Shown piece after piece: positions 1-7,738 of a stretch of DNA of 36,489 nucleotides (position 1 is its first letter; each line of letters begins with the position of its first letter). This DNA is from Spirochaetaceae bacterium (GTDB lineage Bacteria; Spirochaetota; Spirochaetia; WRBN01). The stretch covers positions 1-36,489 of the forward strand of contig WRBN01000007.1 of NCBI GenBank assembly GCA_009784515.1, read 5' to 3'. The notes beneath the pieces are model-generated. The model was given only the letters and a program-made list of their open reading frames with translations, ran no database searches and had not been told where the DNA came from. A program made the translations under genes and the position numbers.

Positions 1-330
1 AACCGCACCTTTGTAGCGCTGCGCGTGCCTGTGCCATCGGGGGCTACCATTTTAAATGCCAATTTTGCCAATAGCGCTATTCCTTTAGACCAAGCAGCCG
101 GAACAACGGCGCAAAACCCTTTTATCTTTGATGGTATAAGCAGCCAAACTATTAACGCTAACGAAGTGCAATATTTTTGGAATGTTTTCCCGCAGGGCCG
201 ACAAGAAGTAAGTTTTTTATTTACCGCCGATAGACGCGGAGTTTACCCTACGCCCCCTGTAATGGCAGAGGCTATGTATATGCCCGAAGTATTTGGCCGC
301 ACAGCCGGTGTGCTTTATAGTATTAGGTAG
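1..330 (+). CDS. Alpha-2-macroglobulin-like protein, C-terminal end (partial)
   Basis: This frame is open from base 1 and ends at TAG 328-330, giving the last 109 residues of a larger protein whose start lies outside the window. The end of the chain reads as the terminal receptor-binding-like domain of bacterial alpha-2-macroglobulins: an aromatic/basic strand, then a PTPP turn, then AEAMYMPEVFGRTAG, which matches the family pattern of Pro-rich turn, acidic-Met-Tyr-x-Pro-Glu and Gly-Arg. Bacterial members are large periplasmic protease traps, often lipoproteins and often next to a penicillin-binding protein; neither the thioester region nor a neighbour is visible here. GTG at 25 is an internal codon, not a start. 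The gene ends in a strong terminator. The family call rests on this short tail only. Confidence 0.72.
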   Translation, partial: NRTFVALRVPVPSGATILNANFANSAIPLDQAAGTTAQNPFIFDGISSQTINANEVQYFWNVFPQGRQEVSFLFTADRRGVYPTPPVMAEAMYMPEVFGRTAGVLYSIR

Positions 331-342
331 GTAAATGATTAG

Positions 343-379
343 AAAGAAGCCATCAATAAAAATTGATGGCTTCTTTTTT
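343..379 (+). terminator. Rho-independent terminator of the alpha-2-macroglobulin-like gene
   Basis: Perfect 15-bp stem (343-357 with 362-376), four-base AAAA loop, then a T run to 379. It lies 12 bases after the stop codon. Confidence 0.93.
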
Positions 380-485
380 ATAACACTTATTATAGCGAAT
401 TAACCGCCTTACTTCATTAATTGATAAACAAAACTATCTTTTCTAGCTATTATCACTCCACTATTTATTACTCAATATATATGCA

Positions 486-636
486 TTAATAATGAATAAA
501 TTTTTGCTCAGTAAACGATGTTAAATATTTTTGTAACTCATCATCTTAATAAGCCATTATAAAATATTTATATAGCGGCCATAACTCCATTAGTAGCAAT
601 AATTAATGATAAGAAAATTAATAATAATTTATTCAT
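486..636 (-). pseudogene. Decayed small secreted-protein gene
   Basis: On the minus strand an ATG at 636 with a GGG-containing ribosome site 8 bases upstream opens a typical signal peptide (Met-Asn-Lys, hydrophobic core, then GVMAA) and runs into TAA at 568-570 after 22 residues. Another frame then carries DDELQKYLTSFTEQKFIHY up to TAA at 486-488, which reads like the natural end of a small exported protein. At least one frameshift near 571-575 plus a stop (or a second shift near 545) separate the halves. The product is not recognised. The rest of 380-702 is AT-rich and I see nothing else in it. It could instead be a real 22-residue peptide. Confidence 0.4.
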
Positions 637-702
637 AAATAATGCCCTGTTTTAGTTTAAAATCTTTTATTCCATAATGAATCAATTACAGACAGCGCTC
701 CA

Positions 703-1245
703 TTACTCTCTTATAATAATATTATTTACCCCATTATCAATAATATTGATAGTACTATCATTGATATAAATTATATTATCATTTCCCTTAAAAACAATAT
801 TATTGCTGTGTAATGCGTTAGAAATATTCATAGTTATCATAGTATTATTACCGCTAAAAATAATATTATTACTATGCAACATACCGATAACATCCATAGT
901 TATTGTATTATTATGGCCCATAAAGGTAATATGGTTATTATGATTAATATCCATATTATTAAAAATAAATACATTATTATAACCGACACTAATGTCAATA
1001 ATATTACTATGTATAGCCTTAAAGGTAATTACTTCAAAACTCGTATTAACATAAGCCATATTAAGAGTAACGTCGTTGGTATGACCAATACTTAAGACAG
1101 AACTACTATAATGCTGATTAAGATTGACAGTAACATCTTGATTGTATCCAATATTTACCGTAACAATATCATCAGGGTTTTCCTTCATACAGCTAGAAAA
1201 TAGCCACAAAACTGTTACAGATAAAACAATTATTTTTTTGTTCAT
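703..1245 (-). CDS. Repeat-built lipoprotein, predicted beta-solenoid
   Basis: The 180-residue product begins with a lipoprotein signal peptide: basic start, hydrophobic core and lipobox F-S-S-C with the acylated Cys at 19. The mature part is made of short repeats centred on Gly-x-Asn-Asn-x-Ile-Thr-Met. The Gly residues fall at 33, 54, 88, 110, 132 and 154, the last four exactly 22 residues apart, each repeat opening with His-Ser/Asn-Asn. Alternating hydrophobic and Asn/Thr residues with this period suggest a right-handed beta-helix, like DUF3060-type surface proteins; that family link is inference. It is very rich in Asn, Ile and His and AT-rich, unlike its neighbours. AGAGGAA lies about 7 bases before the ATG. 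It follows uvrA on the same strand by 62 bases. Function is unknown. Confidence 0.8.
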   Translation of the reverse strand: MNKKIIVLSVTVLWLFSSCMKENPDDIVTVNIGYNQDVTVNLNQHYSSSVLSIGHTNDVTLNMAYVNTSFEVITFKAIHSNIIDISVGYNNVFIFNNMDINHNNHITFMGHNNTITMDVIGMLHSNNIIFSGNNTMITMNISNALHSNNIVFKGNDNIIYINDSTINIIDNGVNNIIIRE

Positions 1246-1261
1246 TATTAATTTCCTCTTA

Positions 1262-1307
1262 AGTTTTCAGTCTTATCTTTCTCTAATTTTCACTTTTCAT
1301 CTTTCAC
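1262..1307 (-). repeat. GTGAAA-rich intergenic repeat, copy 1
   Basis: Read on the minus strand this spacer is an A/G-rich string of TGAAA units (GGTGAAAGATGAAAAGTG, then ACTGAAAAC). A similar string lies at 12308-12338 on the plus strand. It may be a dispersed low-complexity repeat; two copies only, so the call is tentative. Confidence 0.35.
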
Positions 1308-4145
1308 CTATAACAGCGGCTTTAAATATTGTCCTGTATAACTTTCGGCACAGGCTGCCACCTCTTCGGGTGTGCCGGTAACCACCACATTACCGCCCTT
1401 ATCGCCGCCTTCGGGGCCTAAATCTATTAAATAGTCGGCGCACTTAATTACCTCTAGATTATGCTCAATCAAAATAACGGTGTTGCCTTTATCTACTAAA
1501 CTTTGTAAGCTGGTAAGTAATTTTTTTACATCCAAAAAATGTAAGCCGGTGGTAGGTTCATCAATAATATAACAAGTTTTACCGGTACTGCGTTTGCTTA
1601 GCTCCAGCGCCAACTTTACGCGCTGTGCCTCGCCACCACTTAAAGTTAAGGCCGATTGACCAAGCGTGATGTAACCCAGCCCAACTTCAACTAAAGTATC
1701 TAACTTCTTTTTAGCCTGAGGAATGGCCTCAAAAAAGCTGCTGGCCTCTTCAATAGTCATAGTTAAAATGTCGTAAATATTTTTACCTTTGTAGCGTACC
1801 TCAAGGGTCTCTTGGTTAAAACGTTTACCGCCGCAAACGTCGCAAGTTACAAAAACATCGGGCAAAAAGTGCATCTCAATTTTTTTAACACCACTGCCCT
1901 CGCAGCTCTCACAGCGTCCGCCGCCACGTTTGCTGCTCACATTAAAGCTAAAACGGCCTTTTTTGTAACCACGCGCCTTGCTCTCGTTAAGGTCGGCAAA
2001 GAGGTCGCGGATTGGGTCCCACAGCTTCACATAAGTTGCCGGGTTACTGCGCGGCGTGCGGCCAATCGGCGCTTGGTCAATGCTGATCAGGCTATCAAAA
2101 TTTTCCTTAATACCCTCAATGTTACCCACTTCACCCACCGAATGATGGCTGCCATGCAAAAAATTGTTCATAGTAGGAAAGAGAATATCGTTAAGTAAGG
2201 TGCTTTTCCCGCTGCCCGATACCCCCGTAATAATGGTAAAAGCGCCTATAGGAAAGCTCACACTAATATCCTTTAAGTTATTTTGGCGCGCTCCATTTAT
2301 CTTAATAAAATTACCGTTACCGCTGCGCCGTTCTTTAGGCAGCTCTATTACCTCTCTGCCGCTTAAATAACGACCGGTGGGGCTGTTCTCAATTAAGGCT
2401 ACCTCCGCTGGAGTACCGGCAGCCACTACCGTACCGCCATGCACACCGGCGCCGGGTCCAATATCGATAAGATAGTCGCTATCTTTGATAATTTGTTCAT
2501 CGTGTTCTACCACAATGAGGGTGTTACCTAAGTCGCGCAAATGTTTTAAAGTGGTTAATAACCTATCGTTATCACGTTGATGCAGGCCGATAGTGGGCTC
2601 ATCTAAGATGTAAAGCACACCCATTAAACTGCTGCCAATTTGTGTAGCTAACCTAATGCGCTGGGCTTCGCCGCCGCTTAAAGTGGCCGATTTACGGTTT
2701 AACGACAGATAATCTAGCCCCACCGCCTGCATAAAGTTTAACCTATCAAAAACCTCTTTAAAGATTTGCCGGCCAATCTTTTGCTCATTCTCGCTTAGTT
2801 GTAACCCTTTAAAGAAATCTATCTCATCGCGTACCGCAAGGCCGGTAACTTGGTTAATATTTTTACCGCCCACACGTACCGCCAAAGCCTCGTGGCGCAG
2901 GCGTTCGCCCTTACATTCTGGGCAGAGCTGTTCCTTCATAAACTCTTCGTAATATTTTTGCACACCTTCGCTATCACTTTCTTTGTAACGCCGCCACATC
3001 TCACTAATAACACCTTCCCAACTATCATTTTTTTCGTAGGTGTTGTTGGTGCTTTGCGTTACATATTTAAAATGAATTTTTTCTTTACCGCTGCCGTACA
3101 GCATAATATGCACAATTTTGGGGTCAATTTCATTGATGGGGTCATCTAAACTAAAGTTATAGTGTTTAGCAAGACTTTCAAACCGGCTGTTATACCATGC
3201 CGATTGCCCGCTAAAGATAGCAAAAGCCCCCTCGTTATAACTTAAAGTTCTATCGGGAATAATTAAATTTTCGTCAAATTCTAACGTGTTGCCCAGCCCG
3301 CTGCAAGTAGGACAGCTACCAAAGGGGTTGTTAAAACTAAACAATCGTGGCTCGAGGGCCGGCATAGCAAAGCCACAGGTAGGGCAGCTGCCATTTTCGC
3401 TAAAAAATAAATCTTTACGTTTGCTGTCATCGGCAAAGGCCACCAACATATCGCCTTGCCCCACACTTAAGGCTACTTCAACGGCTTCGGCTAAACGCTT
3501 ACGAATATCGGCGCCCATTACCAGCCTATCTATCACCACATCTATGCTATGTTTTTTTTGTTTCTCTAAGTTAAACTCTTCTTCTAAGCTATAAAGAGCG
3601 CCATTTACCCGCACCCTTGTAAAGCCCATCGTACGGGCATCATCAAAAACTTTTTGATGTTCACCCTTGCGCCCCTTTACTACCGGAGCTAATATCATTA
3701 GCTTTTCTCCATCTTCTAGGGTCATCACACTGGCAATAATTTGGTCTAAGCTTTGTTTATCAATGGGAGTATCATCTTTGGGGCAAAAAGCTTTGCCAAT
3801 GCGGGCATAAAGCAGCCGTAAATAGTCGTAAATTTCGGTAATGGTGCCAACGGTACTGCGCGGGTTGCGGCCGGTGGTTTTTTGCTCAATACTAATGGCC
3901 GGCGACAGACCTTCAATATAATCGACATCGGGCTTATCTAAACGCCCTAAAAATTGGCGTGCATAAGCCGATAGGCTTTCCACATAACGCCGTTGCCCTT
4001 CGGCAAATAACGTATCAAAGACAAGGCTGCTTTTGCCGCTGCCGGAAACCCCCGAAACCACCACTAATTTATCACGAGGGATAGATAAATCGATATTTTT
4101 TAAGTTGTGCTCACGGGCACCTTTTACCACAATTTTATTATTCAT
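1308..4145 (-). CDS. uvrA: Excinuclease ABC subunit A
   Basis: UvrA, the damage-recognition ATPase of nucleotide excision repair, acts as a dimer with UvrB in the cytoplasm. The 945-residue length is normal. It carries both ABC modules: Walker A GVSGSGKSS at 32-40 and a second near 640, and two signature motifs LSGGEAQR followed by DEPT Walker B segments. Zinc-binding CxxC pairs are present in the first half (CPTC, twice, around the FSFNNPFGS stretch) and in the C-terminal half (CESC, CDVC). The start at 4145 gives the usual beginning NNKIVVKGAREHNLK. There is only a GAG 4-6 bases upstream, and a promoter -10 lies 8 bases before ATG, so the mRNA is probably leaderless. No uvrB or uvrC is in the window. 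Confidence 0.98.
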   Translation of the reverse strand: MNNKIVVKGAREHNLKNIDLSIPRDKLVVVSGVSGSGKSSLVFDTLFAEGQRRYVESLSAYARQFLGRLDKPDVDYIEGLSPAISIEQKTTGRNPRSTVGTITEIYDYLRLLYARIGKAFCPKDDTPIDKQSLDQIIASVMTLEDGEKLMILAPVVKGRKGEHQKVFDDARTMGFTRVRVNGALYSLEEEFNLEKQKKHSIDVVIDRLVMGADIRKRLAEAVEVALSVGQGDMLVAFADDSKRKDLFFSENGSCPTCGFAMPALEPRLFSFNNPFGSCPTCSGLGNTLEFDENLIIPDRTLSYNEGAFAIFSGQSAWYNSRFESLAKHYNFSLDDPINEIDPKIVHIMLYGSGKEKIHFKYVTQSTNNTYEKNDSWEGVISEMWRRYKESDSEGVQKYYEEFMKEQLCPECKGERLRHEALAVRVGGKNINQVTGLAVRDEIDFFKGLQLSENEQKIGRQIFKEVFDRLNFMQAVGLDYLSLNRKSATLSGGEAQRIRLATQIGSSLMGVLYILDEPTIGLHQRDNDRLLTTLKHLRDLGNTLIVVEHDEQIIKDSDYLIDIGPGAGVHGGTVVAAGTPAEVALIENSPTGRYLSGREVIELPKERRSGNGNFIKINGARQNNLKDISVSFPIGAFTIITGVSGSGKSTLLNDILFPTMNNFLHGSHHSVGEVGNIEGIKENFDSLISIDQAPIGRTPRSNPATYVKLWDPIRDLFADLNESKARGYKKGRFSFNVSSKRGGGRCESCEGSGVKKIEMHFLPDVFVTCDVCGGKRFNQETLEVRYKGKNIYDILTMTIEEASSFFEAIPQAKKKLDTLVEVGLGYITLGQSALTLSGGEAQRVKLALELSKRSTGKTCYIIDEPTTGLHFLDVKKLLTSLQSLVDKGNTVILIEHNLEVIKCADYLIDLGPEGGDKGGNVVVTGTPEEVAACAESYTGQYLKPLL

Positions 4146-4153
4146 AGCTCAAA

Positions 4154-4182
4154 ATAATAACAAAATCGTAGCCATTTTACAA
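4154..4182 (-). promoter_or_regulatory. uvrA promoter, probably leaderless
   Basis: On the minus strand TTGTAA (4182-4177), 17-base spacer, TATTAT (4159-4154). Only 8 bases separate the -10 from the uvrA ATG, so transcription would begin at or within two bases of the start codon. Confidence 0.6.
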
Positions 4183-4223
4183 TAGGTAAAACAGTTACAA
4201 AACCTTTATTACAAAAATAACCC

Positions 4224-4474
4224 CTAACCGCCTGTAACGGTTATTTCGCCAGTAATGAAATTATAGTTATATAGTAAGATAAATCCTGATGGCCCTTCAA
4301 TAAGATTAGGAGTATTGGCTTTACAGTGATGATAAGCCGCTCTTAACTCGTTTCTAAGGTTATTGTCATTATTTATATCCCACAAGTCAAGCGCTAAATT
4401 ACCTACCGTATTATCATTAAAACTAAAGCCGTAATAAAAAGCTCATCTTTAAAACTAGTTTTAACCAGCTCCAT
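4224..4474 (-). pseudogene. Frameshifted small unknown gene
   Basis: On the minus strand an ATG at 4474 opens MELVKTSFKDELF. Restoring one T in the T5 tract near 4437-4441 continues as YYGFSFNDNTVGNLALDL, then a stretch with WDINNDNNLRNELRAAYHH, and ends ITGEITVTGG before TAG at 4224-4226. The second frame is open for 73 codons but has no start and is closed upstream by TGA at 4443-4445, so the two halves fit one protein of about 84 residues broken by a single-base deletion. I do not recognise the family. No ribosome site is visible before 4474 and TAG directly precedes the ATG, so the original N-terminus may have been longer. A sequencing error in the homopolymer is an alternative explanation. 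Confidence 0.45.
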
Positions 4475-4544
4475 CTAGCAGGATAGCATATTTAGCTTAA
4501 AATAATCAATCATTAACAACAATTAGTAAAAATATGTTACCTAC

Positions 4545-4571
4545 TTGCAACTTTATAGCAGATAGTATAAT
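4545..4571 (+). promoter_or_regulatory. Promoter of the purine permease gene
   Basis: TTGCAA (4545-4550) and a perfect TATAAT (4566-4571), but with a short 15-base spacer. A ribosome site AAGGAGAGAGAG follows directly. The upstream region shows no purine-riboswitch core. Confidence 0.45.
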
Positions 4572-4594
4572 AATAATTAAGGAGAGAGAGTTTT

Positions 4595-5896
4595 ATGACA
4601 CTAGAAAAGATGTTTAAGCTCAAAGAATATGGAACATCGGTAAAAACCGAGTTAACCGCTGGAGTAACCACCTTTATGGCGATGGCCTACATTATCGCCG
4701 TAAACCCGGCCATTTTATCGGCCACCGGTATGGACAGAGGGGCCGTAATGACGGCCACTATCGTAAGCGCTGTGGTGGCCACCTTAATTATGGCTTTTTA
4801 CGCCAAGCTGCCCTTTGCTATGGCCAGCGGTATGGGGTTTAATGCCTTTTTTACCTACACCATTGTTTTAGGTATGGGTAAAAGCTGGCAATTTGCCTTA
4901 ACGGCCGTTTTTGTGGGCGGTATTATTTACTTATTACTTACCTTGTTTAAAGTACGCGAGCTGCTTTTAGAGGCTGTGCCGCCTACTTTACGTAAAGCTA
5001 TCGCCGCCGGTATCGGTTTATTTGTAGCTACCATCGGTTTAACCAATGCCGGTATTATTGTACAAGGCCCGCCTTTAGTTAGTTTAGGCGATATTACCGG
5101 TGGCGGCGCTGCCAGTCTTGCTTTTATCGGTATTATCATAACTTCGGCCCTGCTTGTATTAAAAATAAAAGCTGCCTTATTATTAGGGATTATTATTACC
5201 ACTATTATTGGTATACCTTTAGGAGTTACCGATATAGCCGGTTTAACCAGCCCCGTTAGCTTGCCACACTCGCTGGCGCCGGTTTTTTGGCAGTTCGATT
5301 TTAGCGAGCTGTTTAGCTTTGATATGCTTTTAGTAATTTTTGTCATTATCTTTTTAAATATTTTTGACACGATGGGCGCCCTCATCGGTATAGCTTTAAA
5401 AGTTGGTTTGGTAGATAAAAAAGGCAATATCCTTAACAGCAGGCAGGCTTTTTTAACCGATGCTTTTAGCAGCATCTTTGGCGCTGCTTTAGGTACCAGC
5501 CCGCAGGTTATCTTTGTAGAAAGCGCTGCCGGGGTAACTGCCGGCGGACGCACCGGTCTTACCGCCGCTACCGTAGCCGTCTTATTTGCCTTAATGTTAT
5601 TCTTTTCGCCGCTTTTTTTAATTATCCCGGCGGCGGCTACCACTCCGGCCTTAGTAATGGTAGGGGTATTTATGTTGGCCTCATTAATAGATATAGATTT
5701 AACCGATTACGCCAACGCTATACCGGCCTTTATTACCATCATAATGATGCCTTTAACCTACAGCATTGCCAGCGGGGTAGCCATTGGTTTAATTACTTAT
5801 ACTCTAATAAGATTACTAACCGGCCGCTTTAAAGAAGTAAAGCCGATTACCTTAATAATGGCGGTATTTTTTGTTGCCATGCAGTTTTTAATTTAG
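4595..5896 (+). CDS. NCS2-family purine permease, AzgA/PbuG type
   Basis: This 433-residue integral membrane protein imports purine bases (adenine, guanine or hypoxanthine) by proton symport in the AzgA branch of NCS2. Family marks visible are the N-terminal ELTAGVTTFMAMAYI stretch, NPAILSATGM, the substrate-region ASGMGFNAFFTY, and the later FDTMGALIGIA and SAAGVTAGGRTGL segments that contain conserved Asp, Glu and Thr/Gly residues. Most of the rest is hydrophobic helix, about 12-14 segments. Length is normal. The ATG at 4595 is preceded by a very strong ribosome site. The gene stands alone between the uvrA relic region and glgC and ends in its own terminator. Exact base specificity cannot be read from the sequence. 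Confidence 0.93.
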   Translation: MTLEKMFKLKEYGTSVKTELTAGVTTFMAMAYIIAVNPAILSATGMDRGAVMTATIVSAVVATLIMAFYAKLPFAMASGMGFNAFFTYTIVLGMGKSWQFALTAVFVGGIIYLLLTLFKVRELLLEAVPPTLRKAIAAGIGLFVATIGLTNAGIIVQGPPLVSLGDITGGGAASLAFIGIIITSALLVLKIKAALLLGIIITTIIGIPLGVTDIAGLTSPVSLPHSLAPVFWQFDFSELFSFDMLLVIFVIIFLNIFDTMGALIGIALKVGLVDKKGNILNSRQAFLTDAFSSIFGAALGTSPQVIFVESAAGVTAGGRTGLTAATVAVLFALMLFFSPLFLIIPAAATTPALVMVGVFMLASLIDIDLTDYANAIPAFITIIMMPLTYSIASGVAIGLITYTLIRLLTGRFKEVKPITLIMAVFFVAMQFLI

Positions 5897-5930
5897 GATA
5901 AATCACGCAAGAACAACGTATTAATTTATT

Positions 5931-5976
5931 ACCCCTTTTATAAATAAAAATTAGTAAAAGGGGTTACTTATTTTTT
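5931..5976 (+). terminator. Terminator after the purine permease gene
   Basis: Stem ACCCCTTTTA (5931-5940) with TAAAAGGGGT (5955-5964), 14-base loop, followed by a T-rich run to 5976. Confidence 0.8.
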
Positions 5977-6109
5977 ACACATTTTTTTTAATCTTTACTC
6001 ATAGCCTCATTTTCATTATAACACAGTCTACTTGATTAATCTTTGAATTTAATACAATTATAATACTTTTTATTTCTTTAACCGTTTTTTAAATATAAAA
6101 ATAATTTAA

Positions 6110-6138
6110 TTGACAAATATTTAAAGATAACTTATAAT
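6110..6138 (+). promoter_or_regulatory. Upstream promoter P1 of glgC
   Basis: Exact consensus: TTGACA (6110-6115), 17-base spacer, TATAAT (6133-6138). It would give a 5' leader of about 225 nt before glgC. Confidence 0.85.
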
Positions 6139-6143
6139 TTACG

Positions 6144-6290
6144 AGCAACTGGCTGTTGGCCATTTGCAGCTATAGTTTAAGTAGTATATAGTTACCTAAG
6201 TTTACTATTTGCCTAATGCTATAGTTTAAAAAAATCAAGTTTTAACTAATTAATTTTTTATTAACTAAAAAAACTTGCTTTTATAGCATT
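6144..6290 (+). promoter_or_regulatory. Structured glgC leader with motif shared with the mcp leader
   Basis: Just downstream of P1 comes a hairpin (GCAACTGGC with GCCATTTGC, one mismatch, 6144-6166), then the conserved block 6169-6216. That block contains GCTATAGTTTA, ATAGTTACC (6188-6196) and CCTAA, and matches 22051-22098 upstream of the chemoreceptor gene almost base for base. The 12-mer GCTATAGTTTAA occurs twice (6169-6180, 6218-6229). A larger inverted repeat follows: AATGCTATA (6215-6223) with TATAGCATT (6282-6290) and CAAGTTTT (6236-6243) with AAAACTTG (6270-6277). Its right arm overlaps the -35 of a second promoter. No known riboswitch class was recognised. It may be a leader RNA, a small RNA or an operator. 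Confidence 0.6.
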
Positions 6291-6303
6291 ACCGGTTTAT
6301 AAT
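6275..6303 (+). promoter_or_regulatory. Proximal promoter P2 of glgC
   Basis: TTGCTT (6275-6280), 17-base spacer, TATAAT (6298-6303). The -35 lies inside the right arm of the inverted repeat ending at 6290, so a protein or RNA structure there could block this promoter. Confidence 0.65.
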
Positions 6304-6371
6304 GGTGAAAACATATAATTTTATTTTTAAAAAATTTTATCTTATATAATTAGATTAAATAAGGAGAGAGT

Positions 6372-7658
6372 ATGGAAAACGAAGTATTATCTATTATATT
6401 GGGCGGCGGGCAAGGTACCAGGCTTTTTCCTTTAACCGAGCAACGCTCTAAACCGGCCGTGCAATTTGGCGGCAAATATAGGCTTATTGATGTGCCTATC
6501 TCTAACTGTATTAACAGCGATTTACGGCGCATCTTTATTTTAACACAGTTTAACAGTGCCAGCCTTAACTTTCATATTAGCAGCACTTACCAGCTAGATA
6601 CTTTTAGCGGTGGGTTTATTTACACCCTATCGGCCGAGCAAAGACCCGACCGTACCGAATGGTATCGCGGCACCGCCGATGCCGTGCGTAAAAATTTGTA
6701 CCACTTTACTACCAGCGCCGAAAATTATAAATATTATTTAATTTTGTCGGGCGACCAACTGTACCGTATGAATTTTCGTAAATTTCATAACGAACATCTT
6801 AAATCGGGAGCCGAACTATCTTTGGGTATCTTACCGGTTTCCCGCGAACGCGCCGGCGATTTAGGCATACTGCAAATTGATGAGAAAGGGTTCATTACCA
6901 AATTTGTCGAAAAACCGGGCGCTACGGCCGATATTAGTGAGCTTAAAATACCTGATGCTTACCGTAAAGCTCACAATATTCCAGCCGAAAAGGAGTATTT
7001 GGCCAGTATGGGTATTTACTTTTTTAACCGCGATACCCTAGAGGAGTTACTGGCTAGCGATAAAGACGATTTTGGCCACGATATTATTCCTAATTGTATC
7101 GGTAAGCTAAAGGTTTCCAGCTATTTACACCAAGATTATTGGGAGGACATTGGTACTATCAAAAGCTTTTACGAGGCTAACCTCGATTTAGCCAGCCCCG
7201 TACCGGCTTTTAATATGTACGATGCCGGCTCGCCGCTTTATACACGCCGACTGGATTTACCGCCCTCTAAAATTAACCAATGTACTATTAATAATAGTAT
7301 TACCAGCGAGGGCTCTATTATTAGCGGTGCCTTTATCCAAAATAGTTTAATTGGTATCCGCACTATTATCCGTGAGGGCGCCAGTTTAGAAGGCGTACTT
7401 TGTATGGGTGCCGACTTTTACGAAACCGCTAAACAAATAGAGCAAAACGCCAAAGAGGGTATCCCTAACGTGGGTATTGGCAGTGGCAGCATTATTAAAG
7501 GTACAATTATTGATAAGAACGCCCGTATTGGCCGCAACTGCCGTATTGGGATTGACCAACTTAAACGCAAAGACGGCGATTACAGCCAATATATGATTAG
7601 AGACGGCATAATTGTACTACGCAAAAATGCCGTGCTTAAAGACGGCACTTCTATTTAG
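6372..7658 (+). CDS. glgC: Glucose-1-phosphate adenylyltransferase
   Basis: GlgC makes ADP-glucose from ATP and glucose 1-phosphate, the committed step of bacterial glycogen synthesis. The 428-residue length is normal. The nucleotidyltransferase domain shows the P-loop-like GGGQGTRLFPLT at 11-22, the Lys-Pro-Ala-Val segment, WYRGTADAVR, the catalytic SGDQLYRM near 125-132, and KFVEKP. The C-terminal third is a left-handed beta-helix with hexapeptide repeats (SIIKGTIIDKNARIG type) that carries oligomer contacts and allosteric sites. The ATG is preceded by AAGGAGAGAG. Two tandem promoters and a long structured leader suggest unusual control. No glgA or glgB is next to it; pgi is about 17 kb away and shares the leader motif through the mcp gene. 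Confidence 0.97.
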   Translation: MENEVLSIILGGGQGTRLFPLTEQRSKPAVQFGGKYRLIDVPISNCINSDLRRIFILTQFNSASLNFHISSTYQLDTFSGGFIYTLSAEQRPDRTEWYRGTADAVRKNLYHFTTSAENYKYYLILSGDQLYRMNFRKFHNEHLKSGAELSLGILPVSRERAGDLGILQIDEKGFITKFVEKPGATADISELKIPDAYRKAHNIPAEKEYLASMGIYFFNRDTLEELLASDKDDFGHDIIPNCIGKLKVSSYLHQDYWEDIGTIKSFYEANLDLASPVPAFNMYDAGSPLYTRRLDLPPSKINQCTINNSITSEGSIISGAFIQNSLIGIRTIIREGASLEGVLCMGADFYETAKQIEQNAKEGIPNVGIGSGSIIKGTIIDKNARIGRNCRIGIDQLKRKDGDYSQYMIRDGIIVLRKNAVLKDGTSI

Positions 7659-7681
7659 TTAATAGGTAACAATTAAGAGTT

Positions 7682-7717
7682 TAATTAAAAGACCACCATT
7701 AAGTGGTCTTTTAATTA
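7682..7717. terminator. Bidirectional terminator between glgC and the M23 gene
   Basis: Perfect 15-bp stem TAATTAAAAGACCAC with its complement, six-base loop; A/T tracts on both sides let it serve converging glgC (plus) and the leuS-M23 unit (minus). Confidence 0.9.
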
Positions 7718-7738
7718 TTAACTATGGTGCAACCTAAC

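Noticed and set aside
4475-4594. Purine riboswitch upstream of the permease gene
   Set aside because: The short, AT-rich leader has none of the conserved junction sequences and no room for the three-helix fold.
4927-5643. Long open frame opposite the purine permease gene
   Set aside because: Antisense shadow of a membrane-protein gene; no ribosome site and biased Lys/Pro/Ala composition.
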